DNA from: Streptomyces musisoli | Lineage (GTDB): Bacteria; Actinomycetota; Actinomycetes; Streptomycetales; Streptomycetaceae | NCBI RefSeq assembly: GCF_016741855.1 | Contig: NZ_JAERRH010000001.1 | Location: 868,001 to 932,000, forward strand | Direction: 5' to 3' | Length of the DNA stretch: 64,000 nucleotides | Shown: piece by piece, positions 51,201-62,021 of the stretch | How positions within the stretch are numbered: position 1 is the first letter of the stretch | How the letters are laid out: each line of letters begins with the position of its first letter | Notes under the pieces: generated by a model | The model's input: the letters and a program-made list of their open reading frames with translations, nothing else | What the model was told of the DNA's origin: nothing | Databases searched by the model: none | Translations under genes and position numbers: made by a program

Positions 51201-52054
51201 ACGTCCGGATGGGCATGTACGGCCACTCCAACCAGGTCGCGCACCACGTCATCTACATGTACGACGCGGCCGGCCAGCCCTGGAAGGCGCAGGCGTACGT
51301 GCGGGAGGCGCTCTCCCGGCTCTACACCGGCAGCGAGATCGGGCAGGGGTACCACGGTGACGAGGACAACGGCGAGCAGTCGGCCTGGTACCTCTTCTCC
51401 TCGCTCGGCTTCTACCCGCTGGTCATGGGCAGCGGCGAGTACTCCATCGGCTCCCCGCTGTTCAAGAAGGTTACCGTGCACCTGGAGAACGGCCGGGATC
51501 TGGTGGTGCGGGCGCCGCGGAACAGCGCGAAGAACGTCTACGTCCAGGGCGTGATGTTCAACGGGCGTCCGTGGACGTCGACTTCGCTGCCGCACTCGCT
51601 GCTGTCCAAGGGCGGCGTGCTGGACTTCTTCATGGGCTCCAAGCCGTCGGCCTGGGGGACGGGCGAGCACGCGGCGCCGGTCTCCATCACCCAGGACGAC
51701 CGGGTTCCGGCGCCCCGCGCGGACGTCCTGAAGGGTGCGGGCGCGCTCTTCGACGACACCTCCGCCACGAGCGCGACGGTCACCTCGGCCGATCTGCCGG
51801 CCGAGGGCGCCGTGAAGCCCGTCCAGTACACCCTGACCTCGGGGGCCGATCACACCCGGGCGCCGACCGGCTGGACTCTCCAGGGCTCCGACGACGGCAC
51901 GGCCTGGCACACCCTGGACCACCGCTCCGGCGAGTCGTTCGCATGGGACCGCCAGACCCGTGCCTTCACCGTCGCCGCTGCGGGGACCTACTCGAAGTAC
52001 CGGCTGGTCCTGGACGGCGAGTCGACCCTTGCGGAGGTGGAACTGCTGGCCTGA
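48251..52054 (+). CDS. Secreted GH92 alpha-mannosidase with two discoidin-like domains
   Basis: The 1267-residue exported enzyme has a signal peptide (residues 1-32), an F5/8 type C (discoidin) module at about 95-220, a beta-sandwich region, a GH92 catalytic domain (~400-1090) and a second C-terminal discoidin-like module (~1150-1267). GH92 hallmarks are LPHGFNFWTPVTN, GFWDTYRTTWP, HGDEDNGEQSAWYLFSSLG and YSIGSPLFKKV. GH92 enzymes are Ca-dependent exo-alpha-mannosidases that invert configuration and trim N-glycans or mannoproteins. GGAGGGG ten bases before the ATG sets the start. It is divergent from ngcE and convergent with another GH92 gene. Confidence 0.92.
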   Translation: MQRRTRHRWGPAAVLAAAFVMAVGAQGAAVALPAKAPAPDREFASSFEAGEPAPDWLNTVDTGPDGGRRASGVDGGHSTGIPGNVTDHVTEVRASAENPGAGEVKENLVDGEPGTKWLAFEPTGWVEFDLDKPLKITTYALTSANDFDERDPRDWTLQGSTDGKDWKTVDTRAGENFSERFQTKSYDLTEPAEYRHFRLEVTKNNGAPGIMQLADVQFSTGGGGGPVPQDMLTLVDKGPSGSPTAKARAGFTGTRALRYAGRHTADGRAYSYNKVFDVNVRVGRDTGLSYRVFPSMADGDRDYDASYVSVDLAFTDGSLLSDLGALDQHGFPLTPRGQGESKALYVNQWNNVAARIGSVAAGKTVDRILVAYDSPDGPAKFRGWLDDVSLKPVAPEKPKAHLSDYALTTRGTNSSGSFSRGNDFPATALPHGFNFWTPVTNASSLSWLYEYARANNADNLPTIQAFSASHEPSPWMGDRQTFQLMPSAASGTPDTAREARELPFRHENETARPYYYGVRFENGLRAEMTPTDHAAMLRFTYPGDDASVLFDNVTEQAGLTLDKEHGTVTGYSDVKSGLSTGATRLFVYGEFDKPVTDGGSSGVKGFLRFDAGADHTVGLRLATSLISVDQAKDNLRQEIPDGASFDGVKAHARQMWDRLLGKVEVEGATPDQLTTLYSGLYRLYLYPNSGFEKAGGKDRYASPFSPMPGPDTPTHTGAKIVDGKVYVNNGFWDTYRTTWPAYSFLTPSQAGEMVDGFVQQYKDGGWTSRWSSPGYADLMTGTSSDVAFADAYVKGVGFDAKAAYDAAVKNATVVPPASGVGRKGMTTSPFLGYTATDTHEGLSWAMEGYVNDYGIAKMGQALFRKTGEKRYREESEYFLNRAQDYVKLFDSKAGFFQGRDAKGGWRVDSAKYDPRVWGYDYTETNGWGYAFTAPQDSRGLANLYGGRQGLADKLDEYFATPETASPDYVGSYGGVIHEMTEARDVRMGMYGHSNQVAHHVIYMYDAAGQPWKAQAYVREALSRLYTGSEIGQGYHGDEDNGEQSAWYLFSSLGFYPLVMGSGEYSIGSPLFKKVTVHLENGRDLVVRAPRNSAKNVYVQGVMFNGRPWTSTSLPHSLLSKGGVLDFFMGSKPSAWGTGEHAAPVSITQDDRVPAPRADVLKGAGALFDDTSATSATVTSADLPAEGAVKPVQYTLTSGADHTRAPTGWTLQGSDDGTAWHTLDHRSGESFAWDRQTRAFTVAAAGTYSKYRLVLDGESTLAEVELLA

Positions 52055-52099
52055 CCACCGGGTCGGACGCGCCGGCGCATCCGACCGGTCGACGCCGAG

Positions 52100-52132
52100 G
52101 CGGCCCGCACCCGGATTCCGGGTGCGGGCCGC
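52100..52132. terminator. Bidirectional terminator between the two GH92 genes
   Basis: GCGGCCCGCACCCGGA and TCCGGGTGCGGGCCGC are exact complements separated by a single T. It serves both convergent genes. Confidence 0.9.
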
Positions 52133-52225
52133 TCAGCCGTGCGGGCCACTCTGGTGCGCGGGCCACTCTGGTGCGCGGGCCGCTCTGATGTGCGGGCCGC
52201 TTCGCCGTGCGCGGGCCGCTTCGCC
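52133..52225 (+). repeat. ~5 x 17-20-bp degenerate tandem repeat
   Basis: Units such as gcgggccactctggtgc and gcgggccgcttcgccgtgc follow the terminator hairpin, reusing its gcgggcc word. Confidence 0.8.
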
Positions 52226-52236
52226 GTGCGTGGGTT

Positions 52237-55200
52237 TCAGCCGGTGGCGATGGTGAAGACGTGCAGGTCCGCGTTCCGCGGGAGGGTGACGCTCGTGATC
52301 CGCTTGCCGGCCGGGGCCCGGTACGGCTGCGTGGCGAAGACGTACGTCGCCACCGGGTCCTTGTCCGCGCCGGCGACATTGCGGTACGCGGTCTCGGCGA
52401 CGACCTCGTTGCCGTACTGGACGGTGCCGCCGCCTCCGCCGACGGTCCAGTCGGTGAAGGACAGGTCGGCGGTGCCGGTGGTGCCGTCGGTGTAGGTGAC
52501 GGTCGCCCTGGCCTGCTGGTTGCCGTTGACCGCGCTGCCGATGAACGACAGCGCCGAGGCGTCGCCGGTCAGCCGGACGGTCTGGCCGGCCGCGGTGGCG
52601 TTGTCGGGGCGGCCGGCCGGTGAGCCGGGCCAGGTGAAGGCCAGGCCGTCGGCCGTGGTCCGCGCGCCCGGGGTGAGGCCGGCCGCCGCGAGGGCCTGCC
52701 GGGAGTAGCTCCAGCCGCCGCCGTCGTAGTCGGCCTCGTCGTGGTCGCCGTCGTCGTCGGAGACACCCGTGTTGTCGTAGGCGGCGAGCAGGGTGCCCGG
52801 CGCGGCCACGGTGAGCGAAACCGGCTGCCGGTACGAGGAGTCGCCCGAGGTCACCGTGACCCGGACGTCGGCGAAGCCCTGCTCGGCGTCCCGCGCCGCC
52901 GTGAGCGTGATCTCCTGGGCGCCGTCGGTGACGGTGCCCTCGGCGGGGGTGGCCGTCACCCCGGCCGGGGTCTCCACCCGGAAGCGCACCTCGGGCCCCG
53001 AACCGCCGGTCAGCGACAGCGCGCGGACATCGATCGTCGTGCTGTCACCGGGGGCGAGGGTGGCCGTGGTGGGCCCGACGCCGATCTGGTACGGCTGCTC
53101 GCCCTCCCGGAAGGACGGCGGCGGGCTGTCCGCGCCCCAGTCCCGGTCCGGGGTGGTGGCGAGGGTGTAGTCGAGCCGTCCGCCGTCCCGGACGAAGGAC
53201 GCGGGCAGCCAGGGGCGGTCGCTGCCGCGGCCGTTCACCTTCAGGGACCGGACGTACGGGGCGTCGGCCGCCGCCCCGGTGGCCCGGACGGAGATGTCGT
53301 TGCCGTGCGGCCGGTCGATCTCGATGCGTTCGAACAGCGGGGAGGCCAGCACCAGTTCGGCCCGGGACGGCACCTGCGGGTACATGCCGAGGGCGGAGAA
53401 GACGTACCAGGCGGACATCGCGCCGAGGTCGTCGTTGCCCGGGATGCCGCCGGGCTCGGTGGTCCACAGCTGCCGCATCGCCGCGCGGACGGTCTCCTGC
53501 GCCTTGTAGGGGGCGCCCGCATAGTCGTACAGGTACGGCACGTTGATCGACGGCTCGTTGTCCAGCTCGGACTTGGTGCCGCCGCTGCCCGTGAAGGCCC
53601 AGCCGCCGTCGGCGTCGTGGAAGAAGGCGTCCAGCCGGGCGAGCGCCTGGTCCCGGCCGCCCATCGCCGCGAAGAGCCCCGCGGGGTTGTGCGGGACCAT
53701 CCAGGTGTACTGGGCTGCCGTGCCCTCGACGAAGCCGTTGCCGGTGGCCGGGGTGAAGCCGGTGACCCAGCTGCCGTCGGCCTTGCGGTTGGCCATGTAT
53801 CCGCCGCCGGGGTCGGCCGCGATGTCGAAGTTGTTCTGCCACCACTGGGCGCGGCGGGCGAACGCGACCGCCGTGTCCTTCCTCCCGGCCGCGCGGGCGA
53901 GCCGGGAGAGCGCGAAGTCCGCGGTGGACATCTCCAGGGTCTCGGCGGCCCCGCCCCAGGCGTTGGAGACGGACGGCATGTAGTGCTGCCGCAGGTACTT
54001 GTCGAGGGAGGGCCGCTGGCCGGCCGACAGCACCGGCTTGCCCGCCGGGGACAGGTCCTGCGGGGTGGGGACGGTCGCCGCCCGCACGAGGGAGTCCAGC
54101 GCGCCGTCGAGGTCGAAGTCCGTGCCGCCGAAGGCGTGGATGCCGGCCAGGGCGGTCGGCGAGGGATCGCCGTTCATGACGTGGGTGCCGCCCGCCCCGT
54201 GCAGCCAGCGGTCCCAGACGCCCCCGTTCTGCCGCGCGAGTTCGTACAGCGACTGCGCGATGTCCGAGCCCGTGCGCGGGTCGAGCAGCGTCAGCAGTTG
54301 CACCTGATCCCGGTAGACGTCCCAGCCGGAGAACGTGCCGTACTGGGCACGGTGGCCCCTGCCGACGGTGTGCACCTCGCCGTCGGCGCCGCGGTACCTG
54401 CGGTCGGCGTCGCTGATGACGTTCGGATGGAGCAGGGCGTGGTAGAGCGCGGTGTAGAAGGTGGTGCGCTCGGCGTCGGTGCCGCCACCGACCCGGACGG
54501 CTCCCAGGCGCTCCCGCCAGGCACGGCGGGCCGCGTCCCGGACCGCGTCGAAGGACCGCCCCGGCGGGTTCTCGGCGGCCAGGTTGGCCTCGGCGGCCTC
54601 GCGGCTGACGTAGGAGATGCCGACCTTGACGTTCACCGGTCCTTCGCCGGGGGCGAACTCCACGTAGCCGCCGGCCCCCTTCCCGGCGACCGGGCGCCCG
54701 CCGTGCGAGAAGCCGCCGGTGCCGCCGGACGCCTGCCGGGATCCGGGTTCCAGGGTGTCGTCGTGCCAGGTGCCGGCGGACTTGAAGGCCCGGTCGAAGC
54801 GGGCGGTGAAGTAGAGGGTGTAGTAGGCGCGTCGTCCCTCGGGGTCGAGGTAGCCGCAGAAGTTCCCGGAGGTGACCGAGCCGGAGATCGTCCGGGTGTC
54901 CGGGTCGATGGTGACGGCCGAGTCCTGCGAGCCCACCTCGGAGTTGGCGGTGCGTACGAGCAGGGAGGCGGGCTTGTCCGCCGGGTAGGTGAAGCGGGCC
55001 GAGCCGGTGCGGGCGGTGGCGGTGAGGTCGGCGGTGACGCCGGAGGCCAGGCCGACCTTGTAGTGGCCGGGTTCGGCGGTCTCGTCGGCGTGGCCGAAGC
55101 CGGACGCGTAGACGGCGTCCTTGGTGTCGCTCGCCGGGGAGGAGGTGACCTCGCCGGCGTACGGGAAGAACGGGATGTCCCCGCTGCCGCCCGCGCAGCC

Positions 55201-55506
55201 GGTGCCGGACATGTGGGTGAGGCTGAAGCCGCGGATGCGGGTGGCGTCGTACTGGTAGCCGCCCGGGGCGGCGGTTCTCGTCGCGTCGCCGCGGGTGTTC
55301 TCGGGGCTCCAGGAGAGCATGCCGAACGGCACGACGGCGCCCGGGAAGACGTCGCCGCCGTTCCTGGTGCCGATCAGCGGGTCGACGTACGCGGTGGGGT
55401 CCTTGACGAGGCCGGGGGGAGCACCGGCCGCCGCGAGGGCGGGGGTTGCGGTGCCGCCGGTCGCGAGGAGCGCGGCCAGCAGCAGGGACGTGGGTCGGAA
55501 ACGCAT
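52237..55506 (-). CDS. Secreted GH92 alpha-mannosidase with NEW3-like domain
   Basis: The 1089-residue protein has a signal peptide ending near ATPALAAA (about residue 27), then the GH92 domain starting at VDPLIGTRNGGDVFPGAVVP. Other hallmarks are LTHMSGTGCAGG, GTFSGWDVYRDQV, GNDDLGAMSAWYVFSALGMYP and LASPLFERIEID, covering both acid residues. The last ~330 residues hold a NEW3/Ig-like domain (GPEVRFRVETPAGVTATPAE) and a C-terminal beta domain resembling sugar-binding modules. The start follows GGAGGAAGG. It differs in architecture from the neighbouring GH92 protein, so the two are old paralogues with probably different mannosidic linkages. Confidence 0.92.
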   Translation of the reverse strand: MRFRPTSLLLAALLATGGTATPALAAAGAPPGLVKDPTAYVDPLIGTRNGGDVFPGAVVPFGMLSWSPENTRGDATRTAAPGGYQYDATRIRGFSLTHMSGTGCAGGSGDIPFFPYAGEVTSSPASDTKDAVYASGFGHADETAEPGHYKVGLASGVTADLTATARTGSARFTYPADKPASLLVRTANSEVGSQDSAVTIDPDTRTISGSVTSGNFCGYLDPEGRRAYYTLYFTARFDRAFKSAGTWHDDTLEPGSRQASGGTGGFSHGGRPVAGKGAGGYVEFAPGEGPVNVKVGISYVSREAAEANLAAENPPGRSFDAVRDAARRAWRERLGAVRVGGGTDAERTTFYTALYHALLHPNVISDADRRYRGADGEVHTVGRGHRAQYGTFSGWDVYRDQVQLLTLLDPRTGSDIAQSLYELARQNGGVWDRWLHGAGGTHVMNGDPSPTALAGIHAFGGTDFDLDGALDSLVRAATVPTPQDLSPAGKPVLSAGQRPSLDKYLRQHYMPSVSNAWGGAAETLEMSTADFALSRLARAAGRKDTAVAFARRAQWWQNNFDIAADPGGGYMANRKADGSWVTGFTPATGNGFVEGTAAQYTWMVPHNPAGLFAAMGGRDQALARLDAFFHDADGGWAFTGSGGTKSELDNEPSINVPYLYDYAGAPYKAQETVRAAMRQLWTTEPGGIPGNDDLGAMSAWYVFSALGMYPQVPSRAELVLASPLFERIEIDRPHGNDISVRATGAAADAPYVRSLKVNGRGSDRPWLPASFVRDGGRLDYTLATTPDRDWGADSPPPSFREGEQPYQIGVGPTTATLAPGDSTTIDVRALSLTGGSGPEVRFRVETPAGVTATPAEGTVTDGAQEITLTAARDAEQGFADVRVTVTSGDSSYRQPVSLTVAAPGTLLAAYDNTGVSDDDGDHDEADYDGGGWSYSRQALAAAGLTPGARTTADGLAFTWPGSPAGRPDNATAAGQTVRLTGDASALSFIGSAVNGNQQARATVTYTDGTTGTADLSFTDWTVGGGGGTVQYGNEVVAETAYRNVAGADKDPVATYVFATQPYRAPAGKRITSVTLPRNADLHVFTIATG

Positions 55507-55657
55507 GACGCGGCCCTTCCTCCGAACGGACGGGTCGCGCACCACAGGTCGCACAAGCCGCAGGGACAGTAGCGTGCGCCACCGGTACCACGGAAGACCG
55601 CGTACACCTCGGCAGGCACACCCGGGATTTCACCCGGCCGGGCGAGTCAAGTGGGTT

Positions 55658-55669
55658 GACATCGTTGTC
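55658..55669. promoter_or_regulatory. LacI-type operator 1 before GH92 gene 2
   Basis: GACATCGTTGTC is preceded by TT, giving TTGACATCGTTGTC, almost identical to TTGACAACGTTGTC before GH92 gene 1. It lies ~150 bp before the GH92 start. Confidence 0.75.
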
Positions 55670-55702
55670 TGTTGAGGGGGTAGAGTCATGCCTGGACCAT
55701 AT

Positions 55703-55714
55703 GACAACGATGTC
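55703..55714. promoter_or_regulatory. LacI-type operator 2 before GH92 gene 2
   Basis: GACAACGATGTC is 45 bp centre to centre from operator 1. Read on the other strand it equals operator 1 exactly (GACATCGTTGTC). Two equal sites at this spacing could allow looping by a LacI-family tetramer or pair of dimers. Confidence 0.75.
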
Positions 55715-56157
55715 GCGCGGCCTCGGCCGTCGCACAAGCCACGCAGTTCCAGGCCATCCCCTCCGGGCAGGTACCTCCCACCCCCCTCGCCTGCCCGGCT
55801 CGCGGACCCGGTTGCACTCGCGGCCGGGTCCGCCAGAGCGCCTCGATCGAACCGGCGGGGCAGGCTGGTGGCGCCGTCGCCCCGCCACCCTGCCACCCGT
55901 TCGGCGGCGCGTGATCGACGGCGGGGAACAGCCGGCCCTCCATGGCCCCGGGTGAGCCGTTCGGCCGTCTCGCAGCGGTTTTCCGGGACGCAGGGCCGAC
56001 GCTGCGGGAGCGCTCCCAGTCATCCTTGCCGGTGGGCCGTCGGCAAGCCCGGCAGCCGCTGTCGCCCCTCCGCGGACGACGGCCGGGCAGGGTCGATGGG
56101 CGAGCGTGCGATGTCCACCTCGTGGACGCACCATAGCCACCCGGAAAACACGAGTGC
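55715..56157. other. Divergent intergenic stretch, no gene seen
   Basis: This GC-rich region lies between GH92 gene 2 and the sensor phosphatase. Open frames here read as Pro/Arg-rich sequence without motifs. The last ~30 bp hold the phosphatase promoter. Confidence 0.5.
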
Positions 56158-56169
56158 TACAAATACCGC

Positions 56170-58863
56170 ATGTCGGACGCATCTGCCCGATTCAGACGTC
56201 TCGCTTGGCGCACTGTGATCGGCAAGAGCCCCCGGAGCGTCGCCGGGCAGGTTTTCCTGCTCCAGGTGGCCCTGGTGGCGCTGCTCGTGCTCTGCGCCGT
56301 CCTCGCTCTCTTCCTCCAGTCGAAGCGGGACACCACCGCCGAGGCCAGGCACCGGTCCATCGCCGTCGCGCAGACCTTCGCCAACGCTCCGGGCGTGGTC
56401 CAGGCGCTGAACCTCCCCCACCCCTCCAAGGTTCTCCAGCCGCTGACCGAGGCGGGCCGCAAGGCCGCGGGCGTCGACTTCATCGTCGTCATGGACACCC
56501 ACGGCATCCGCTACACCCACCCGATGCCCAGCCGGATCGGCAAGCGGTTCGTGGGCAACATCGAGCCGTCGCTGGCCGGGAAGGTCTACACGGAGAGCGT
56601 CCACGGTCCGCTGGGCCACGAGGTGCAGGCCACCGTGCCCATCGACGACTCCCGGGGCAAGGTGGTCGCGCTCGTCTCCGCCGGGCTGAAGGTCCAGCGC
56701 GTCACCAGCGCCCTGGACCGGCAGCTGCCCATCATCCTGGCCGCCGGGGGCGGCGCGCTCGTGGTGGCGACCGGTGGTACGGCCCTGGTGGGCAGGAGGC
56801 TGCGCCGGCAGACCCACAGCCTCGCTCCGGACGAGATGTCCCGCATGTACGAGCATCACGACACGGTGCTGCACTCGGTGCGGGAGGGCGTGCTCATCGT
56901 CGACGCCGACGGCCGGCTGCTGCTCGCCAACGACGAGGCCAGGCGCCTGCTGGAGCTGCCCACCGACATCGAGGGACGCCAGGTGCGGGAGCTGCCGGGG
57001 CTCGACCCCGCGACGGTGGAGCTGCTCAGCTCAGGGCGCGAGGCCAGCGACGAGGTGCACTTCGCCATGGGACGTCTGCTGGCGGTCAACCAGCGGCCCA
57101 CCGACCGCGCGGGATGCCCCGGCGGAAGCGTCGTCACGCTCCGCGACTCCACCGAACTCCAGGCCGTGTCCGGGCGGGCCGAGGCCGCCCGGGAGCGGCT
57201 GGAGCTGCTGTACGACGCGGGTCTGTGCATCGGCAGCACCCTGGACGTGGTCCGCACGGCCGACGAGCTGGCCCAGGTCGCCGTCCCCCGCTTCGCCGAC
57301 TTCGTCACCGTCGACCTGGCCGACGCCGTACTGCACGGGGAGGAACCCGCTCCGACGGCGACGGACATGCGGCGGGTCGCCGTGAGCGGCATCCGGGACG
57401 ACCATCCCCTCTACGAGCAGGGCCGGCTGATCGACTTCCTGCCCTCCACCCCGCAGGCGCGCGGCTACGACGCGGGGCACGCCGAACTCGTGCCGGAGCT
57501 GGCGACGGCAGAGGGCTGGCACGCGCAGGACCCGAAGCGGACCCGGCAGATCGTGGACTACGGCATCCACTCGCTGATCACCGCTCCGATCCGGGCGCGC
57601 GGTGTCGTGCTGGGCATGGCCCACTTCTGGCGTGCGAAACAGGAGCCCTTCGACGCGGAGGAGCTGTCGCTGGCGGAGGAGCTGGTGGCCCGGGCCGCCG
57701 TCAGCATCGACAACGCCCGCCGGTACACCCGCGAGCACGCCCTGGCGGTCACCCTTCAGCGCAGTCTGCTGCCGCGGGCCCTGCCGGAGCAGAGCGCCCT
57801 CGACGTCGGCTACCGCTATCTGCCGGCGCAGTCGGGGGTGAGCGGGGACTGGTTCGACGTGATCCCGTTGCCGGGCGGCCGCGTGGCACTGGTCGTCGGT
57901 GACGTGGTCGGCCACGGTCTGCACGCCGCCGCGACGATGGGCCGGCTGCGGACCGCGGTGCACAACTTCTCCACCCTCGACCTGCCCCCCGACGAGCTGC
58001 TCCAGCACATGGACGACCTGGTCGGCCGCATCGACCACGACGAGGCCTGCCCGGACCGGCCCGGGGAGATCGTGGGCGCCACCTGTCTGTACGCGATCTA
58101 CGACCCGGTGACGCGCCGCTGCGTCATGGCCCGGGCCGGGCATCTGGCGCCCGCCCTGGTCCACCCCGACGGCACCGTGACCTTCCCCGACGTGCCGGCC
58201 GGGCCGCCGCTGGGCCTGGGCGGCATGCCGTTCCAGACGGCCGAGCTGGAGCTGGCCGAGGGCAGCCAGCTCGTGCTGTACACCGACGGTCTCGTCGAGG
58301 ACCGCGCACGGGACCTCGACGAGGGCCTGGAGCTGCTCCGCGGGGCGCTGGCGGGGCATCCCGGCCGGCCACCGGAGGAGAGCTGCCAGGCGGTGCTGGA
58401 GCAGCTGCTGCCCGACCGCCCCCGGGACGACGTCGCCCTGCTCGTCGCGCGCACCCGGGCGCTGCCGGCCGACCGGGTCGCCGACTGGGACGTGCCGTGC
58501 GACCCGGCGGCCGTGTCGGGGATGCGCGCCGCCGTCTCGGCCAAGCTGGACGAGTGGGGCCTGTCCGAGCTGGGCTTCGGGATGGAGCTGGTGCTGAGCG
58601 AGCTGATCACCAATGCCATCCGCTACGGCTCCGATCCGGTCCACGTGCGGCTGATCCACGACCGCACGCTGGTCTGCGAGGTGTCCGACGGCAGCAGTAC
58701 CTCGCCGCATCTGCGGTACGCCGCGACGACCGATGAGGGAGGCCGGGGTCTGTTCCTGGTCTCCCAGCTGGCCGAGCGCTGGGGCACCCGGTACAGCCCG
58801 AACGGCAAGGTGATCTGGGCCGAACTGACCGTGCCGGACCTCGGCGCGTTGTTCGCCGAGTGA
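56170..58863 (+). CDS. Membrane sensor with PAS, GAF, SpoIIE phosphatase and HATPase domains
   Basis: The 897-residue protein has a membrane segment (about 28-50), an extracytoplasmic Cache/PDC sensor of the DcuS/CitA type (about 55-175; FIVVMDTHGIRYTHPMPSRI and GKVYTESVHGPLGHE), a second membrane segment (~180-200), a PAS domain, a GAF domain (~335-510), a PP2C-type SpoIIE phosphatase (~530-745; GDWFDVIPLPGGRVALVVGD) and a C-terminal RsbW-like HATPase_c (~770-890; LVLSELITNAIRYG). Such proteins dephosphorylate or bind anti-sigma-factor antagonists, so this could link an external small acid to sigma-factor release. No cognate anti-sigma genes are adjacent. The ATG follows TACAAA by six bases (leaderless). 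Confidence 0.88.
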   Translation: MSDASARFRRLAWRTVIGKSPRSVAGQVFLLQVALVALLVLCAVLALFLQSKRDTTAEARHRSIAVAQTFANAPGVVQALNLPHPSKVLQPLTEAGRKAAGVDFIVVMDTHGIRYTHPMPSRIGKRFVGNIEPSLAGKVYTESVHGPLGHEVQATVPIDDSRGKVVALVSAGLKVQRVTSALDRQLPIILAAGGGALVVATGGTALVGRRLRRQTHSLAPDEMSRMYEHHDTVLHSVREGVLIVDADGRLLLANDEARRLLELPTDIEGRQVRELPGLDPATVELLSSGREASDEVHFAMGRLLAVNQRPTDRAGCPGGSVVTLRDSTELQAVSGRAEAARERLELLYDAGLCIGSTLDVVRTADELAQVAVPRFADFVTVDLADAVLHGEEPAPTATDMRRVAVSGIRDDHPLYEQGRLIDFLPSTPQARGYDAGHAELVPELATAEGWHAQDPKRTRQIVDYGIHSLITAPIRARGVVLGMAHFWRAKQEPFDAEELSLAEELVARAAVSIDNARRYTREHALAVTLQRSLLPRALPEQSALDVGYRYLPAQSGVSGDWFDVIPLPGGRVALVVGDVVGHGLHAAATMGRLRTAVHNFSTLDLPPDELLQHMDDLVGRIDHDEACPDRPGEIVGATCLYAIYDPVTRRCVMARAGHLAPALVHPDGTVTFPDVPAGPPLGLGGMPFQTAELELAEGSQLVLYTDGLVEDRARDLDEGLELLRGALAGHPGRPPEESCQAVLEQLLPDRPRDDVALLVARTRALPADRVADWDVPCDPAAVSGMRAAVSAKLDEWGLSELGFGMELVLSELITNAIRYGSDPVHVRLIHDRTLVCEVSDGSSTSPHLRYAATTDEGGRGLFLVSQLAERWGTRYSPNGKVIWAELTVPDLGALFAE

Positions 58864-59027
58864 GCGGATCGGGCCGGGCCGGCGGGACCGGGCGGGGCGG
58901 CGGGCTGCGCGCCCGGCGGCCCCTGCCGGGGCCGGGGGCGGCCGGTCATGCGCCGATCCTGTCCCGGTCCGCTGTCGGACCCCTGTGTTCCGCCTGGGGC
59001 CGGTGAGGACCCGGGACGGGGACGGCG

Positions 59028-59063
59028 AAGGGCCGCACCCCCGGTGCCGGGGGTGCGGCCCTT
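59028..59063. terminator. Bidirectional terminator between the sensor phosphatase and acnA
   Basis: AAGGGCCGCACCCCCGG, TG and CCGGGGGTGCGGCCCTT form a perfect 17-bp stem with A/T ends on both sides, serving the two convergent genes. Confidence 0.93.
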
Positions 59064-59081
59064 GACCGCCTGCCTCGCCGC

Positions 59082-61897
<2,816 letters not shown>

Positions 61898-61929
61898 CCG
61901 GGGTGGCGGCTACGGTGCGCCTCGGCAGA

Positions 61930-61947
61930 TATCTCGATGTCGAGATA
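61930..61947. promoter_or_regulatory. MarR-type palindrome before acnA (TamR candidate)
   Basis: TATCTCGA-TG-TCGAGATA is a perfect 8-bp inverted repeat. In S. coelicolor the MarR-family protein TamR is reported to control acnA through an 18-bp palindrome; this site has the right length and gene context. I cannot confirm the published consensus from memory. Confidence 0.7.
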
Positions 61948-62021
61948 ACAGTAGTACATGGGCGCGGTCTGGTCATGCCCGACCCGGCCGGGCGCGCGCT
62001 CCGGACGGCCCCGGACGGCGA

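Noticed and set aside
55688..56218. 176-codon frame next to TTGACA/TAGAGT between GH92 gene 2 and the sensor phosphatase
   Set aside because: The product is Pro/Arg/Ser-rich without domains, overlaps the phosphatase start and contains an operator copy in its first codons.
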